From positions 1 through 10,443 of the forward strand of contig DAOTUD010000181.1 of assembly GCA_034437275.1 (NCBI GenBank): a stretch of DNA of 10,443 nt, in the 5' to 3' direction. Position numbers and translations under genes: made by a program. The notes under the pieces are model-generated. The model searched no databases. It saw nothing but the letters and a program-made list of their open reading frames with translations, and was not told the DNA's origin. Positions 1 to 8,576 of this stretch are shown here, piece by piece (positions within the stretch are counted from its first letter, which is position 1; each line of letters starts with the position of its first letter). The stretch is from TC-15 sp034437275 (GTDB taxonomy: Bacteria > Chloroflexota > Anaerolineae > Aggregatilineales > Aggregatilineaceae).

Positions 1-530
1 AGGCGTTTTCGAAGATACTGCAGCAGTCCGATTTGCACATCTGATGTTGGGGCAAAATCGCTGTGCCCTCCTTCAGAAGCATGTGACTGATAACGCTTTC
101 CATCCCAGGTCAAGAAGGCTTCTCCCAACCCAGTCCCTGGCGCAAGAACGGCGATATTTCCGTGCAGAACGGGATTGCCTTCCTTTAGTGTCAACATATC
201 ATCGGAACTCAAGAACGGGACAGCGTAGGCTGTTGCCACCAGATCGTTGATGACCTTTGCAGATGATAGGCCCAATGCCTTCTGAAGCTGAACTTCATCA
301 ATCTGCCAGGGTAAATTGGTGGCCTTTGCTTTGCCATTCTCAACTGGTCCTGCCACGCCAAAAGCCGCCCTATCAACCTCCAGATCGACCTGTTTGCAGA
401 AATCAGCTACTAAGGCTTCCAGGCTGTCATACTGACCGGAAGGTAGAGTCTTTTCGGCCAGCATCACACAATCATCGGAAAAAATACCGAGATTGGTTTT
501 GGTCCCACCAATATCACCGGCTAACAACAT
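1..530 (-). CDS. glk: Glucokinase, N-terminal part (cut by left window edge)
   Basis: This gene encodes glucokinase (ATP:D-glucose 6-phosphotransferase), a cytoplasmic enzyme that makes glucose-6-phosphate, the substrate of the zwf product just upstream. I translated it by hand from the ATG at 530-528. The first 176 codons are present and the C-terminus lies beyond base 1; E. coli Glk is 321 residues. Visible motifs of the Glk family (ROK/hexokinase fold) are the phosphate-binding GDIGGTKT at residues 5-12, VAGPV at 59-63, TNLPWQID at 71-78, catalytic-Asp motif INDLVATAYAVP at 94-105 (Asp96), APGTGLGEA at 130-138 and EGGHSDFAP at 153-161 (Glu153 and His156 bind glucose in relatives). An AGGGAGGG Shine-Dalgarno lies about 6 nt before the ATG. 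The gene starts 20 bp after the zwf stop, so it is probably the next cistron of the operon. It looks slightly lower in GC than its neighbours. Confidence 0.93.
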   Translation of the reverse strand, partial: MLLAGDIGGTKTNLGIFSDDCVMLAEKTLPSGQYDSLEALVADFCKQVDLEVDRAAFGVAGPVENGKAKATNLPWQIDEVQLQKALGLSSAKVINDLVATAYAVPFLSSDDMLTLKEGNPVLHGNIAVLAPGTGLGEAFLTWDGKRYQSHASEGGHSDFAPTSDVQIGLLQYLRKR

Positions 531-550
531 GCGCTTCCCTCCCTCTGCAT

Positions 551-2011
551 CTACTCATCTGCATGTACGCATCCTAACTGCCATTGATAACCGTCTCGAC
601 TGATCAGCGCATCGCTTGCCTCAGGTCCCCAACTACCTGGTTCGTAGGCGGCGAGCGGCGGCGACTGGTCAGTCTTCCAGCCCTCAATAACAGGGTCCAC
701 GATCCGCCAGGCCGCTTCGATCTCGTCACTGCGCGTGAACAACGCCGCATCTCCTTGCAGCGCATCCAGCAGCAGACGCTCATACGCTTCCGGAATCACG
801 TCCGCTCCAAACGCTGAGTTGTAGTGAAATTCCATGTCTTCGGAACGTGCGCGATGCGCCAATCCGGGCACCTTGGTCTCGAACCGGAAATGGATACCCT
901 CATCGGGCTGGATACACAGCGACAGTAAATTCGGATTGCACTCATTTGCTGTTGGCAGGTCAAACATGGCACGCGGCGGACGCTTGAACTGGAGAATAAT
1001 CTCTGTCGCTTTGCGTCCCAGCGCCTTGCCAGAACGCAGATAAAACGGCACCCCCTGCCAGCGCCAGTTGTCCACAAACAGCCGTATAGCAGCAAAGGTC
1101 GCTGTTTGTGAATCAGGAGTGACACCGTCCGTGCTGCAATAGCCGCGATACTGACCTCTTACTGTGTCCGCAAGGTCAATCGGACGCACCGCGCGCAGGA
1201 CTTTCACCTTTTCGTTACGCAGCTCATCCGCGTCGAATGAGGCGGGCGGCTCCATCGCCACCAGAGTCAGCAGCTGTAACAGGTGATTCTGGAACATATC
1301 GCGCAAGACGCCTGACTGGTCGTAATAGCCCGCCCGGTGCCCGACATCGACGTTTTCAGCGACCGTGATCTGCACGTTATCGATGTGGCTGCGATCCCAC
1401 ACCGACTCGAACACCGAATTTGCGAAACGGAAGAACAGGATATTCTGAGCCGTTTCTTTCCCCAGGTAGTGATCAATGCGGTAGACCTGGCGCTCATCGA
1501 AAACACTATGCAAGGTACGGTTGAGGTCTTGGGCCGATACCAGGTCACGACCGAACGGTTTTTCGACCACAATGCGGCGCTGCCCTGCTTTCTCGGTCGC
1601 CATGCTCGCCTCACCGAGATTGATGAAAGTCGCCGCATACAATGCTGGTGAGATTGCCAGGTAATACAGGCGGTCAGCGGGTCCCTGTTCAAGGTCCTGC
1701 AGAGTAGCATTCAACGTTGTGAAATCGTCAGGGTCCGTCAGATTACCCTGGCGATAGCTCAACATCCCGGCGAAGGAGTCCCATGCCGATGGTTCAAACG
1801 TCGCCGGACTGAATTCCTGAACCCCACCGCGCAGGCGCGCGCGGAAATCGTCTTCGCTATACGACTCGATTGAAAACCCCACGATGCGCGTCTGTGCTGG
1901 CAATTCGTTTTTGCGATACAGGTTATAGAGCGCGGGAACAAGCTTGCGCCGCGTGAGATCGCCGGTAGCACCAAAGATAACGATGGTTGAAGAACGTGCA
2001 TGATCAGTCAT
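551..2011 (-). CDS. zwf: Glucose-6-phosphate 1-dehydrogenase
   Basis: The product oxidises glucose-6-phosphate to 6-phosphogluconolactone, the first step of the oxidative pentose phosphate pathway. The protein has 486 residues, a normal length. The dinucleotide-binding motif GATGDLTRRK is at residues 14-23, EKPFGRDL at 150-157, the substrate-binding signature RIDHYLGK at 178-185, and the catalytic-His motif QNHLLQ at 241-246 (His243). The start is set by an AGGAG Shine-Dalgarno 11 nt upstream, inside the end of gnd; the gnd stop lies only 2 bp before the ATG, which suggests translational coupling. The cofactor loop is unusual: after the second strand it reads VGFSIES (44-50). Relatives that bind NADP carry Arg-Gln or another Arg there (Arg46/Gln47 in Leuconostoc, Arg50 in E. 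coli). Ile48 and Glu49 argue for an NAD preference. No opcA-like partner gene is present. Confidence 0.97.
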   Translation of the reverse strand: MTDHARSSTIVIFGATGDLTRRKLVPALYNLYRKNELPAQTRIVGFSIESYSEDDFRARLRGGVQEFSPATFEPSAWDSFAGMLSYRQGNLTDPDDFTTLNATLQDLEQGPADRLYYLAISPALYAATFINLGEASMATEKAGQRRIVVEKPFGRDLVSAQDLNRTLHSVFDERQVYRIDHYLGKETAQNILFFRFANSVFESVWDRSHIDNVQITVAENVDVGHRAGYYDQSGVLRDMFQNHLLQLLTLVAMEPPASFDADELRNEKVKVLRAVRPIDLADTVRGQYRGYCSTDGVTPDSQTATFAAIRLFVDNWRWQGVPFYLRSGKALGRKATEIILQFKRPPRAMFDLPTANECNPNLLSLCIQPDEGIHFRFETKVPGLAHRARSEDMEFHYNSAFGADVIPEAYERLLLDALQGDAALFTRSDEIEAAWRIVDPVIEGWKTDQSPPLAAYEPGSWGPEASDALISRDGYQWQLGCVHADE

Positions 2012-2013
2012 AG

Positions 2014-2931
2014 CTAGCCGTTCTCCTCTTGGCGCTTGGTGGCGTGCCCACCAAACTGATTACGCATGGCGGCCAGCAGTTTGGCAGCGTAACTGTCGTC
2101 CTGGCGGCTGACAAAACGCGCCATCAGCGACAGCGTGATCACCGGCGAAGGCACATCCAGATCAATCGCTTCAAAGACCGTCCAGCGTCCTTCACCGGAA
2201 TCGGTGACATAGCCTGCAATACCATTCATATCGGGGTTTTCAGCCAGTGCGTCAGCCGTCAAATCCAGCAGCCACGAACGTACCACGCTGCCATAGCGCC
2301 AGATTTCCGCGACCTGGTGCAGATCGAGTTCGAGCGCTTCCTTCGCGCGCATGATCTCGAAGCCCTCCGCATACGCCTGCATCAAGCCGTACTCAATGCC
2401 GTTGTGCACCATCTTGACAAAGTGACCCGCGCCACTTGGCCCCACATGCCCCCATCCCTGGTCAACAGCCGGAGCCAGTGTTTCGAAGATTGAGGATAGA
2501 TAATTTACGGCATCCGGCTCACCGCCAATCATCATGCTATAGCCTTCCGCCAGGCCCCAAACGCCGCCACTCGTGCCTACGTCCACAAAAGAGATACCAG
2601 CTTCCTTCAAACTCGTGCCGCGCCGAATGGTATCTTTGTAGTTGCTGTTTCCCCCGTCGATAATGATGTCGTCCGGCGAGAGCAGTTCCGCCAGCGCATT
2701 GATCGTCTGCTCGGTCGGGTCCCCAGCCGGGACCATCACCCAGATCACGCGCGGTGCCTGTAACCTGGCGACAACGTCTTCCAGCGTGCGCGCACCTTCG
2801 GCCCCTTCGGCTTCCGCCGCCTGGATGGCGGTTTCATTCAAATCGAAAGCCACCACCTGATGTTTCCCACGCAGCAAGCGCATTGTCATATTCGCGCCCA
2901 TTTTTCCCAATCCAACCATTGCGATTTGCAT
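2014..2931 (-). CDS. gnd: 6-phosphogluconate dehydrogenase, decarboxylating (short form)
   Basis: The product converts 6-phosphogluconate to ribulose-5-phosphate and CO2. At 305 residues it is the short form (YqeC/GntZ-like), against about 470 for the E. coli/animal long form. Residues 7-12 (GLGKMG) form the Rossmann glycine loop. IIDGGNSNYKDT is at 90-101, FVDVGTSGGVWGLAEG at 115-130, and the catalytic region GAGHFVKMVHNGIEYG at 167-182 contains Lys173, Asn177 and Glu180. The second Rossmann strand ends in Asp30 (VVAFD), an acidic residue that usually pairs with the adenine ribose and favours NAD over NADP. The ATG at 2931 has an AAGGAG Shine-Dalgarno 8 nt upstream. It lies 42 bp after the HAD gene and 2 bp before zwf, so the two oxidative-branch dehydrogenases are adjacent in one transcript. 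Confidence 0.96.
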   Translation of the reverse strand: MQIAMVGLGKMGANMTMRLLRGKHQVVAFDLNETAIQAAEAEGAEGARTLEDVVARLQAPRVIWVMVPAGDPTEQTINALAELLSPDDIIIDGGNSNYKDTIRRGTSLKEAGISFVDVGTSGGVWGLAEGYSMMIGGEPDAVNYLSSIFETLAPAVDQGWGHVGPSGAGHFVKMVHNGIEYGLMQAYAEGFEIMRAKEALELDLHQVAEIWRYGSVVRSWLLDLTADALAENPDMNGIAGYVTDSGEGRWTVFEAIDLDVPSPVITLSLMARFVSRQDDSYAAKLLAAMRNQFGGHATKRQEENG

Positions 2932-2973
2932 TCACCTGGCTCCTTGTCGTATCGGTAGTTGTGTGTGTACTGT

Positions 2974-3717
2974 TCAGTCTTGATTTCGTTCGGCTAACAT
3001 TTCGCCAATTACCGCCATCAGTGTCGCCGGATCATCCACAATCCAACGTGCTTCAAGTAACTTGGCGGTGCGTAACTGGTCGCGCGTGAAGGGTGTCGTC
3101 ACGGCAATACACCACATCCCCGCCGCCAGTGCTGCTTTGACGCCTGAGGGCGAATCTTCAATGACCAGACATTCCTGCGAGGGAATCCCCAGTTCTGTGG
3201 ACACCAAATGGTAAATCTCCGGATCGGGCTTGCCGTGTTCCACGTCATCGCGCGAGGCAACGAAGTCGAACTCCCCAGCCAAATCCAGAATCCCCAGCAC
3301 CCGCTGAACCTGCGCGCAGTAAGACATGGTGGCAAGTCCGGTCTTGCATCCATTCCGGCGGGCGGTGTGCAGCAGTTCAACGTTATGCGGCCACTGGTTG
3401 TTCTTGAGCATGTCGGGATCGGCCAGCAGTTCTTCGTAATAGCGTAGACGCACTTGCACAAACGCCTGCCAGGGGGTATCCACACCGAATTCGGACATGC
3501 GCGCGGTTGCCCGTGTCTCCAGATCGAACCGCTCGATCAGTGCCAGGGCCACTTTGCGCCGCGACAGTCCCACCACGTCCTTGAACGCCTCGATCACGGC
3601 GTCTTCTTGCACATCATGCGGACACAGTTCTACAACGGCGCGCGCGTATGACAGCGCTTTGAGCCGTTCCGTCTGAACTAGCGTTCCATCCAAGTCAAAA
3701 ATCATGGCGTTAATCAT
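2974..3717 (-). CDS. HAD-superfamily hydrolase, beta-phosphoglucomutase-like
   Basis: This is a 247-residue HAD subfamily IA protein with a cap domain between the first two motifs. Motif I is FDLDGT (residues 7-12; Asp8 nucleophile, Asp10 acid/base), motif II is the Thr in GLATMS, motif III is the Lys in HGKPDPEIY, and motif IV is VIEDSPSG. The layout matches the family of beta-phosphoglucomutases and small sugar-phosphate phosphatases (YniC/2-deoxyglucose-6-phosphatase-like). The substrate cannot be read from sequence. Its place between tal-pgi and gnd suggests a sugar phosphate of the same pathway, or removal of a damaged or dead-end phosphosugar. It has the strongest Shine-Dalgarno of the operon, GGAGGTGAT, 7 nt before the ATG at 3717; this supports that start over the in-frame ATG four codons later. 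Its stop is TGA, read normally, so TGA is a working stop codon in this genome. Confidence 0.9.
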   Translation of the reverse strand: MINAMIFDLDGTLVQTERLKALSYARAVVELCPHDVQEDAVIEAFKDVVGLSRRKVALALIERFDLETRATARMSEFGVDTPWQAFVQVRLRYYEELLADPDMLKNNQWPHNVELLHTARRNGCKTGLATMSYCAQVQRVLGILDLAGEFDFVASRDDVEHGKPDPEIYHLVSTELGIPSQECLVIEDSPSGVKAALAAGMWCIAVTTPFTRDQLRTAKLLEARWIVDDPATLMAVIGEMLAERNQD

Positions 3718-3763
3718 TATATCACCTCCCCAGGATCAACATACCCCGTACTCAGCCGTCATG

Positions 3764-6550
3764 TCAGAGCGACTCCGCCAACTGCTGTAGAACCTGTACC
3801 GGTTCAGCACCCAGGTCAATGCGCAACACACGGCGTCCACCGTCAAGCAGTGCCTGGCGATCACCCAGCGTCTGAGCTATTTTCAGCGTGCCAAAGCTGA
3901 TCGTCGAGTTGGAGCTACCCGCTTCGTCGGGAATGTCGGCGTCACGGGGCATGTCGGCTGTGAACTGGATGAATAGCCCTTTACCGGCATCACCCTTATG
4001 CAGTTGCCCGGTTGAGTGTAAGAAACGCGGGCCGTAGCCTAACGTTGTAGCCAGTTCAGTCCGGTCACGCAGCCGCGTACGCAGAGCAGTCAGGGCAGCA
4101 TCCATGTCAGCGGTGGGCTGCACATACGCCTGCAATGCAATGTATGCTCCCGGTTGCGCCTGGTCGAGAAAAGCGCGCAGCATTTCACCCGGCGTCGAAC
4201 CGTCCACATCGCCATAGACTGCGATCCCGTCGTGCTGCAACTGGGGCACGAGAGCCGGTAGTTTGCCCGTTTCCTGGTAGGTACTGACCAGTTGCCGGGC
4301 CAGCACCTTGGCGGCTTCGACATTGGGCTGGTCAAACGGATTGATGCCCAGACGATGACCGGCTACCGCTGTTGCCATTTCCCACAGGAAAAACTGTCCG
4401 CCGAGATCGTAGAGATCGTCCAGTTGAATGTGCACCACCGGGTATCCCGCAGTTTTCAATGCGTCCACCGCTGAATCGTGTGTGCTGTCCCCGGCGACCT
4501 TAACATAGACAAACAAACGATCTGGACCATAAAACGCAGGCGATCCCACTGGCTCAGACATGACAGGCAGAATACCCTTACCCTCTTTCCCGGTACTTTC
4601 GGCAATCAACTGTTCCAGCCAGTTACCAAAGCCGGTTATCGCTGGTGACGTGATTAACGTAAGTTTGTCGCGCCCTGCTTTGGCCAACTCACCCATGACT
4701 GCGCCCAGGCGCGCGCCGTTATTGTCGCCATCCACCGGGCAGTTGCAGTAATCGCAGTTACAGGCCATCGTAATGGCGCGATCAAGTAGGGTCACCAGGT
4801 CTACGCCAATTAAGGCCGCGGGAACCAGTCCGAAGTACGACAGCGCGGAGTAGCGCCCACCGATAGTGGGATCGTTGAGGAAGGTGGCACGGAAATGATG
4901 CTGGTGAGCGATCGTTTCCAGCTTGCTACCAGGATCAGTGATCGCGACGAAATGAGCGCCAGCTTCTTCCAGTCCCACCGCATCCACGACCCGGTTATAG
5001 AAGAACGTGAAGAACGACAACGTCTCGACAGTGCCGCCCGATTTGGTCGATACCAGGAACAGTGTTTTTGCTGGATCGAGCTGCTCCGCATAGGCCAGAA
5101 CCGCACCCGGATCGGTGCTGTCCAATACTGCCAGATCGAGATAGCTGTTGGCAACGCCAAATGTTTCGCGGAAAACTTCTGGTGCCAGACTCGAACCGCC
5201 CATTCCCAGCAGCAGCGCGTGCGTATAGCGATCCGCCCGAACGCCATTTGCCAGTGATTCCGGGCGCGGCACCATCTCGATCATCCGGTCAGCAATGTCC
5301 AGCCAGCCAAGACGATTGGCGATCTCGTCCGGTTCAGACTTCCAAACGGTATGGTCATGCGTCCAGATGCGCGACATGATCCGGTTTGTTTTGAGGTCTT
5401 GCAAAGCAGCGTCAACCGCATTCTGATAGTCGCCAAGGTGGAACGTCTGGAAGTTCCAATCTGCCAGCAGCTTATCACGTTTGGCTGAGATACTCGCCAT
5501 CAACGCTTCGAATGCTTTGACGAATGCGGCAACACCATCATCCTGAAGCTTTTGCGTAACAGCATCCAAGTTAATGCCGAGTTCTGATAACTGGGCAAGC
5601 TGCAAACGCGCTTCATCACTTCCGCTCGACAAACTTTGCACGACTTGCCCGTGATCCAGGTAAGCGGTGAGCGTCGCCGGGGGAACTGTGTTGACCGTGT
5701 TAGGGCCAATCAGGCTGTCGATGTAGAGCGTATCGGGATAGCCGGGATTCTTCGTACCTGTGCTGGCCCACAAGGGGCGCTGCACACGCGCTCCCTGGGC
5801 CGCCAATTTGTCCCACCGTGCGCTGCCAAACGTCTGCTGGAAGTACGTGTAGGCGACTTTCGCGTTTGCAATAGCGATCTTGCCCTGCAATTCGGCGCTG
5901 CCTGTGCCTTCCAGCAGGTCATCGATCGCCGTATCCACGCGGCTGACGAAAAAGGAAGCCACTGAAGCCACGCTGCTCACATCGCCTCCAGATGCCGCGA
6001 GTTTCTCCAGCCCACCGATATAGGCCTCAACAACAGCCTCGTAGTGACGTGCCGAGAAAATCAGCGTGACATTGATATTGATGCCGTCAGCAATCAACGT
6101 TTCAATCGCCGGTGTTCCCGCGGGAGTAGCCGGGACTTTGATCATGACATTCGGGCGATCCAACAATGCGAACAACCGGCGCGCTTCGGTGATTGTCCCT
6201 TCAGTGTCGTGCGCTAACGTGGGACTGACTTCCAGACTCACGTAGCCATCAGCACCTTTGGTGGCGTCATATACCGGGCGCAAAATATCAGCAGCCTGCT
6301 GAATGTCTTCCAACACAAGCGCCTCGTAGATCTCGGCGGTGGTTTGATCTTCTTCCACCAATGCCGCTAACTTTTCATCATAGTCAGCGCTGCCCGCAAT
6401 GGCCTTTTCAAAGATCGAGGGGTTTGACGTAACTCCGCGCAACCCTTGATCGACCAGCCGTTGAAGGTCGCCGGACGTGATGAACGAGCGGCGGATGAAG
6501 TCCAACCAGATTGACTGGCCTAGATTAGATAGTTGGTCCAACTTCGACAT
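3764..6550 (-). CDS. Bifunctional transaldolase / glucose-6-phosphate isomerase
   Basis: This 928-residue fusion joins two cytoplasmic enzymes. Residues 1 to about 365 are transaldolase: WLD with Asp17, GVTSNPSIF at 39-47, Schiff-base Lys138 in VMIKVPAT, FFVSRVD at 200-206 and WASTGTKNP at 261-269. From about 370 to the end is a phosphoglucose isomerase of SIS type: GMGGSSLAPEVF at 449-460, STKSGGTVET at 501-510, GGRYSALSYFGLVP at 574-587, ESTGKEGKG at 651-659 and GHRLGINPFDQPNVEAAK at 731-748, followed by a C-terminal part with PRFLHSTGQLHKG at 841-853. This fusion is a known architecture in several bacterial phyla. It couples production of fructose-6-phosphate by transaldolase to its return to glucose-6-phosphate. 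An AGGAG lies 8 nt before the ATG, inside the end of tkt, with a 2-bp gap. A four-cysteine cluster at residues 597-604 is unusual. The gene ends in TGA. Confidence 0.95.
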   Translation of the reverse strand: MSKLDQLSNLGQSIWLDFIRRSFITSGDLQRLVDQGLRGVTSNPSIFEKAIAGSADYDEKLAALVEEDQTTAEIYEALVLEDIQQAADILRPVYDATKGADGYVSLEVSPTLAHDTEGTITEARRLFALLDRPNVMIKVPATPAGTPAIETLIADGININVTLIFSARHYEAVVEAYIGGLEKLAASGGDVSSVASVASFFVSRVDTAIDDLLEGTGSAELQGKIAIANAKVAYTYFQQTFGSARWDKLAAQGARVQRPLWASTGTKNPGYPDTLYIDSLIGPNTVNTVPPATLTAYLDHGQVVQSLSSGSDEARLQLAQLSELGINLDAVTQKLQDDGVAAFVKAFEALMASISAKRDKLLADWNFQTFHLGDYQNAVDAALQDLKTNRIMSRIWTHDHTVWKSEPDEIANRLGWLDIADRMIEMVPRPESLANGVRADRYTHALLLGMGGSSLAPEVFRETFGVANSYLDLAVLDSTDPGAVLAYAEQLDPAKTLFLVSTKSGGTVETLSFFTFFYNRVVDAVGLEEAGAHFVAITDPGSKLETIAHQHHFRATFLNDPTIGGRYSALSYFGLVPAALIGVDLVTLLDRAITMACNCDYCNCPVDGDNNGARLGAVMGELAKAGRDKLTLITSPAITGFGNWLEQLIAESTGKEGKGILPVMSEPVGSPAFYGPDRLFVYVKVAGDSTHDSAVDALKTAGYPVVHIQLDDLYDLGGQFFLWEMATAVAGHRLGINPFDQPNVEAAKVLARQLVSTYQETGKLPALVPQLQHDGIAVYGDVDGSTPGEMLRAFLDQAQPGAYIALQAYVQPTADMDAALTALRTRLRDRTELATTLGYGPRFLHSTGQLHKGDAGKGLFIQFTADMPRDADIPDEAGSSNSTISFGTLKIAQTLGDRQALLDGGRRVLRIDLGAEPVQVLQQLAESL

Positions 6551-6552
6551 CT

Positions 6553-8571
6553 TTATTGCTCCTCTTGAATTGTTGACTGTTTCAGCAAGGTTTTCGCGCG
6601 TGTGACGACCTGTTCCGTCGTGATCCCAAATTTCTCATAGAGCACCTCAGCCGGAGCACTTGCACCAAAACCCGTCATGCCCACGACTGAGCCATCTAAA
6701 CCCACATAGCGTTCCCAGCCCAGTGTTGTGCCCGCTTCAACAGCGACACGCGAGCGCACCGCTGAAGGGAACACGCTTGCGCGGTATTCTGCCGGCTGCT
6801 GGTCAAATAACTCCCAGCTTGGCATCGACACGACTCGCACGCGCACGCCTTCACGATCCAATTGATGTCCCGCTGCCAGCGCAAGGTGTGTTTCGGAGCC
6901 AGTCCCGATCACAATCACGTCCGGCGTGTCTTGCCCCGACTGCCACAGGATATAAGCCCCTCTCTGAAGTCCGGCGGTCGGCCCACTGAGTACAGGGGTA
7001 TTTTGCCGGGCCAGAATCAATGCGGTTGGCCCATTGGTATTGCGTAGGGCAGCACGCCATGCTTCCGCCGTTTCATTGGCATCAGCCGGACGTATGACCG
7101 TCAAGTTCGGCACGGCGCGTAAGTTCATGACATGTTCAATCGGTTGGTGGGTGGGACCATCTTCCCCCACACCGATACTGTCGTGCGTGAATACGTAGAT
7201 GACGCGCAAACCCATCAAGGCGGCCAGTCGCATCGGAGGACGCATATAGTCTGAGAAAGTCAGAAAAGTCGCCGCATAGGGAATAATGCCGCCATGCAGC
7301 GCCATGCCACTGACGATGGCTCCCATCGCGTGTTCACGGACGCCGAAATGCATGTTGTGGCCGCAGTATTCATGCCACCCGAAATCGCCATATCCTACGA
7401 GTGTCGTTTTGGTGCTGGGAGAAAGGTCTGCCGACCCGCCCGTCAGGCCATGTATGCGGTTCACCAGTGCGTTGAGCACCTTTCCGGATGCACTGCGAGT
7501 GGCGACGGGAGCACTGCCGGCTGGAAACATCTCGTCCAGGCCATCATCCCATCCATCAGGTAATTCGCCGCTTAAATCTGCCTGAAGGCGTGCAGATTCC
7601 GCAGGATAGGCTGCTGCGTAAGTTGTCAAACGGTTACGCCAATCCTGTTCTGCTGCCTGCCCACGATCCAATGCCTGGCGCACATGGGCGCGCACATCCT
7701 CCGGGATGTAGAAGGTTGGCTGTTGCGGCCAACCAAGTGCTTGTTTTGCAGCACGCACACCGTCTTCACCTAAGGGATCGCTGTGGGCTTTGGCGGTTCC
7801 TTCCGCAGGTGCTCCATAACCAATGATCGTTTTACAGATAATCAAGGACGGACGTTCGATTTCCTGCTGTGCTTCCCGGATCGCTGTCTCAATTGCCGCC
7901 GGATCGTGCCCATCGATGGGGCCAATCACCTGCCAATCGTATGCCTGGAAGCGGCGCGCGACGTTCTCGCTAAAAACCGTGTCCGTGTTGCCTTCGATCT
8001 GGATATCGTTGTCATCGTACAGGAAGATCAACTTGCCAAGGCGAAGTGTGCCAGCCAGACTGGCTGCTTCACTGGTCACACCTTCCTGCATATCGCCATC
8101 GGAAACAATCGCGTAGGTGTAGTGATCGATAATCTCGTGACCCGGCTTGTTGTAATGATCCGCTAGCCACCGTTCGGCAACAGCCATCCCGACCGCATGG
8201 GCGAAACCCTGACCCAGCGGGCCAGTTGTGACCTCGACGCCGGGTGTTGCGCCATATTCAGGATGGCCGGGCGCTTTGCTGCCCCACTGGCGAAAGTTCT
8301 TCAAATCGTCGATGGGGACATCGTAGCCAGTCAGATGCAATAACGAATAGAGCAACATCGAGGCGTGTCCGGGTGATAGGACAAAACGATCGCGGTCCGG
8401 CCATGTTGGGTTGTTGGGATTGTGCTTTAAGAAACGATCCCATAACACATATGCCAGGGTTGCCGCTCCCATCGGGGTGCCGGGATGGCCGGACTGTGCT
8501 GCTTGCACAGCATCCACGGCCAGAAAACGAATCGTATTGGCGATATCTTGATCCAAAACCTTATGGTTCAT
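6553..8571 (-). CDS. tkt: Transketolase
   Basis: This thiamine-diphosphate enzyme transfers two-carbon units in the non-oxidative pentose phosphate pathway. From the chosen start it has 672 residues, the usual length. Motifs are SGHPGTP at 27-33 (His29 in the active site), the ThDP/metal motif from SDGDMQEG through YDDN at about 157-188, FGVREHAM at 409-416 with the cofactor-activating Glu413, and HDSIGVGEDGPTHQPIEH at about 463-480. An in-frame ATG four codons earlier (8583) is possible but has no Shine-Dalgarno. The ATG at 8571 has GAGGA five nt upstream, overlapping those four codons, so I prefer the later start. It is the first gene of the operon. Its promoter should lie in the divergent intergenic region, and its leader can form an 8-bp hairpin. 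Confidence 0.96.
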   Translation of the reverse strand: MNHKVLDQDIANTIRFLAVDAVQAAQSGHPGTPMGAATLAYVLWDRFLKHNPNNPTWPDRDRFVLSPGHASMLLYSLLHLTGYDVPIDDLKNFRQWGSKAPGHPEYGATPGVEVTTGPLGQGFAHAVGMAVAERWLADHYNKPGHEIIDHYTYAIVSDGDMQEGVTSEAASLAGTLRLGKLIFLYDDNDIQIEGNTDTVFSENVARRFQAYDWQVIGPIDGHDPAAIETAIREAQQEIERPSLIICKTIIGYGAPAEGTAKAHSDPLGEDGVRAAKQALGWPQQPTFYIPEDVRAHVRQALDRGQAAEQDWRNRLTTYAAAYPAESARLQADLSGELPDGWDDGLDEMFPAGSAPVATRSASGKVLNALVNRIHGLTGGSADLSPSTKTTLVGYGDFGWHEYCGHNMHFGVREHAMGAIVSGMALHGGIIPYAATFLTFSDYMRPPMRLAALMGLRVIYVFTHDSIGVGEDGPTHQPIEHVMNLRAVPNLTVIRPADANETAEAWRAALRNTNGPTALILARQNTPVLSGPTAGLQRGAYILWQSGQDTPDVIVIGTGSETHLALAAGHQLDREGVRVRVVSMPSWELFDQQPAEYRASVFPSAVRSRVAVEAGTTLGWERYVGLDGSVVGMTGFGASAPAEVLYEKFGITTEQVVTRAKTLLKQSTIQEEQ

Positions 8572-8576
8572 AGCTA

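Noticed and set aside
7783..8166. Plus-strand open frame opposite tkt (also 5636-5965, 2029-2493 and others opposite the operon)
   Set aside because: These are antisense shadows of strongly supported minus-strand genes, with no family-like motifs or start signals.
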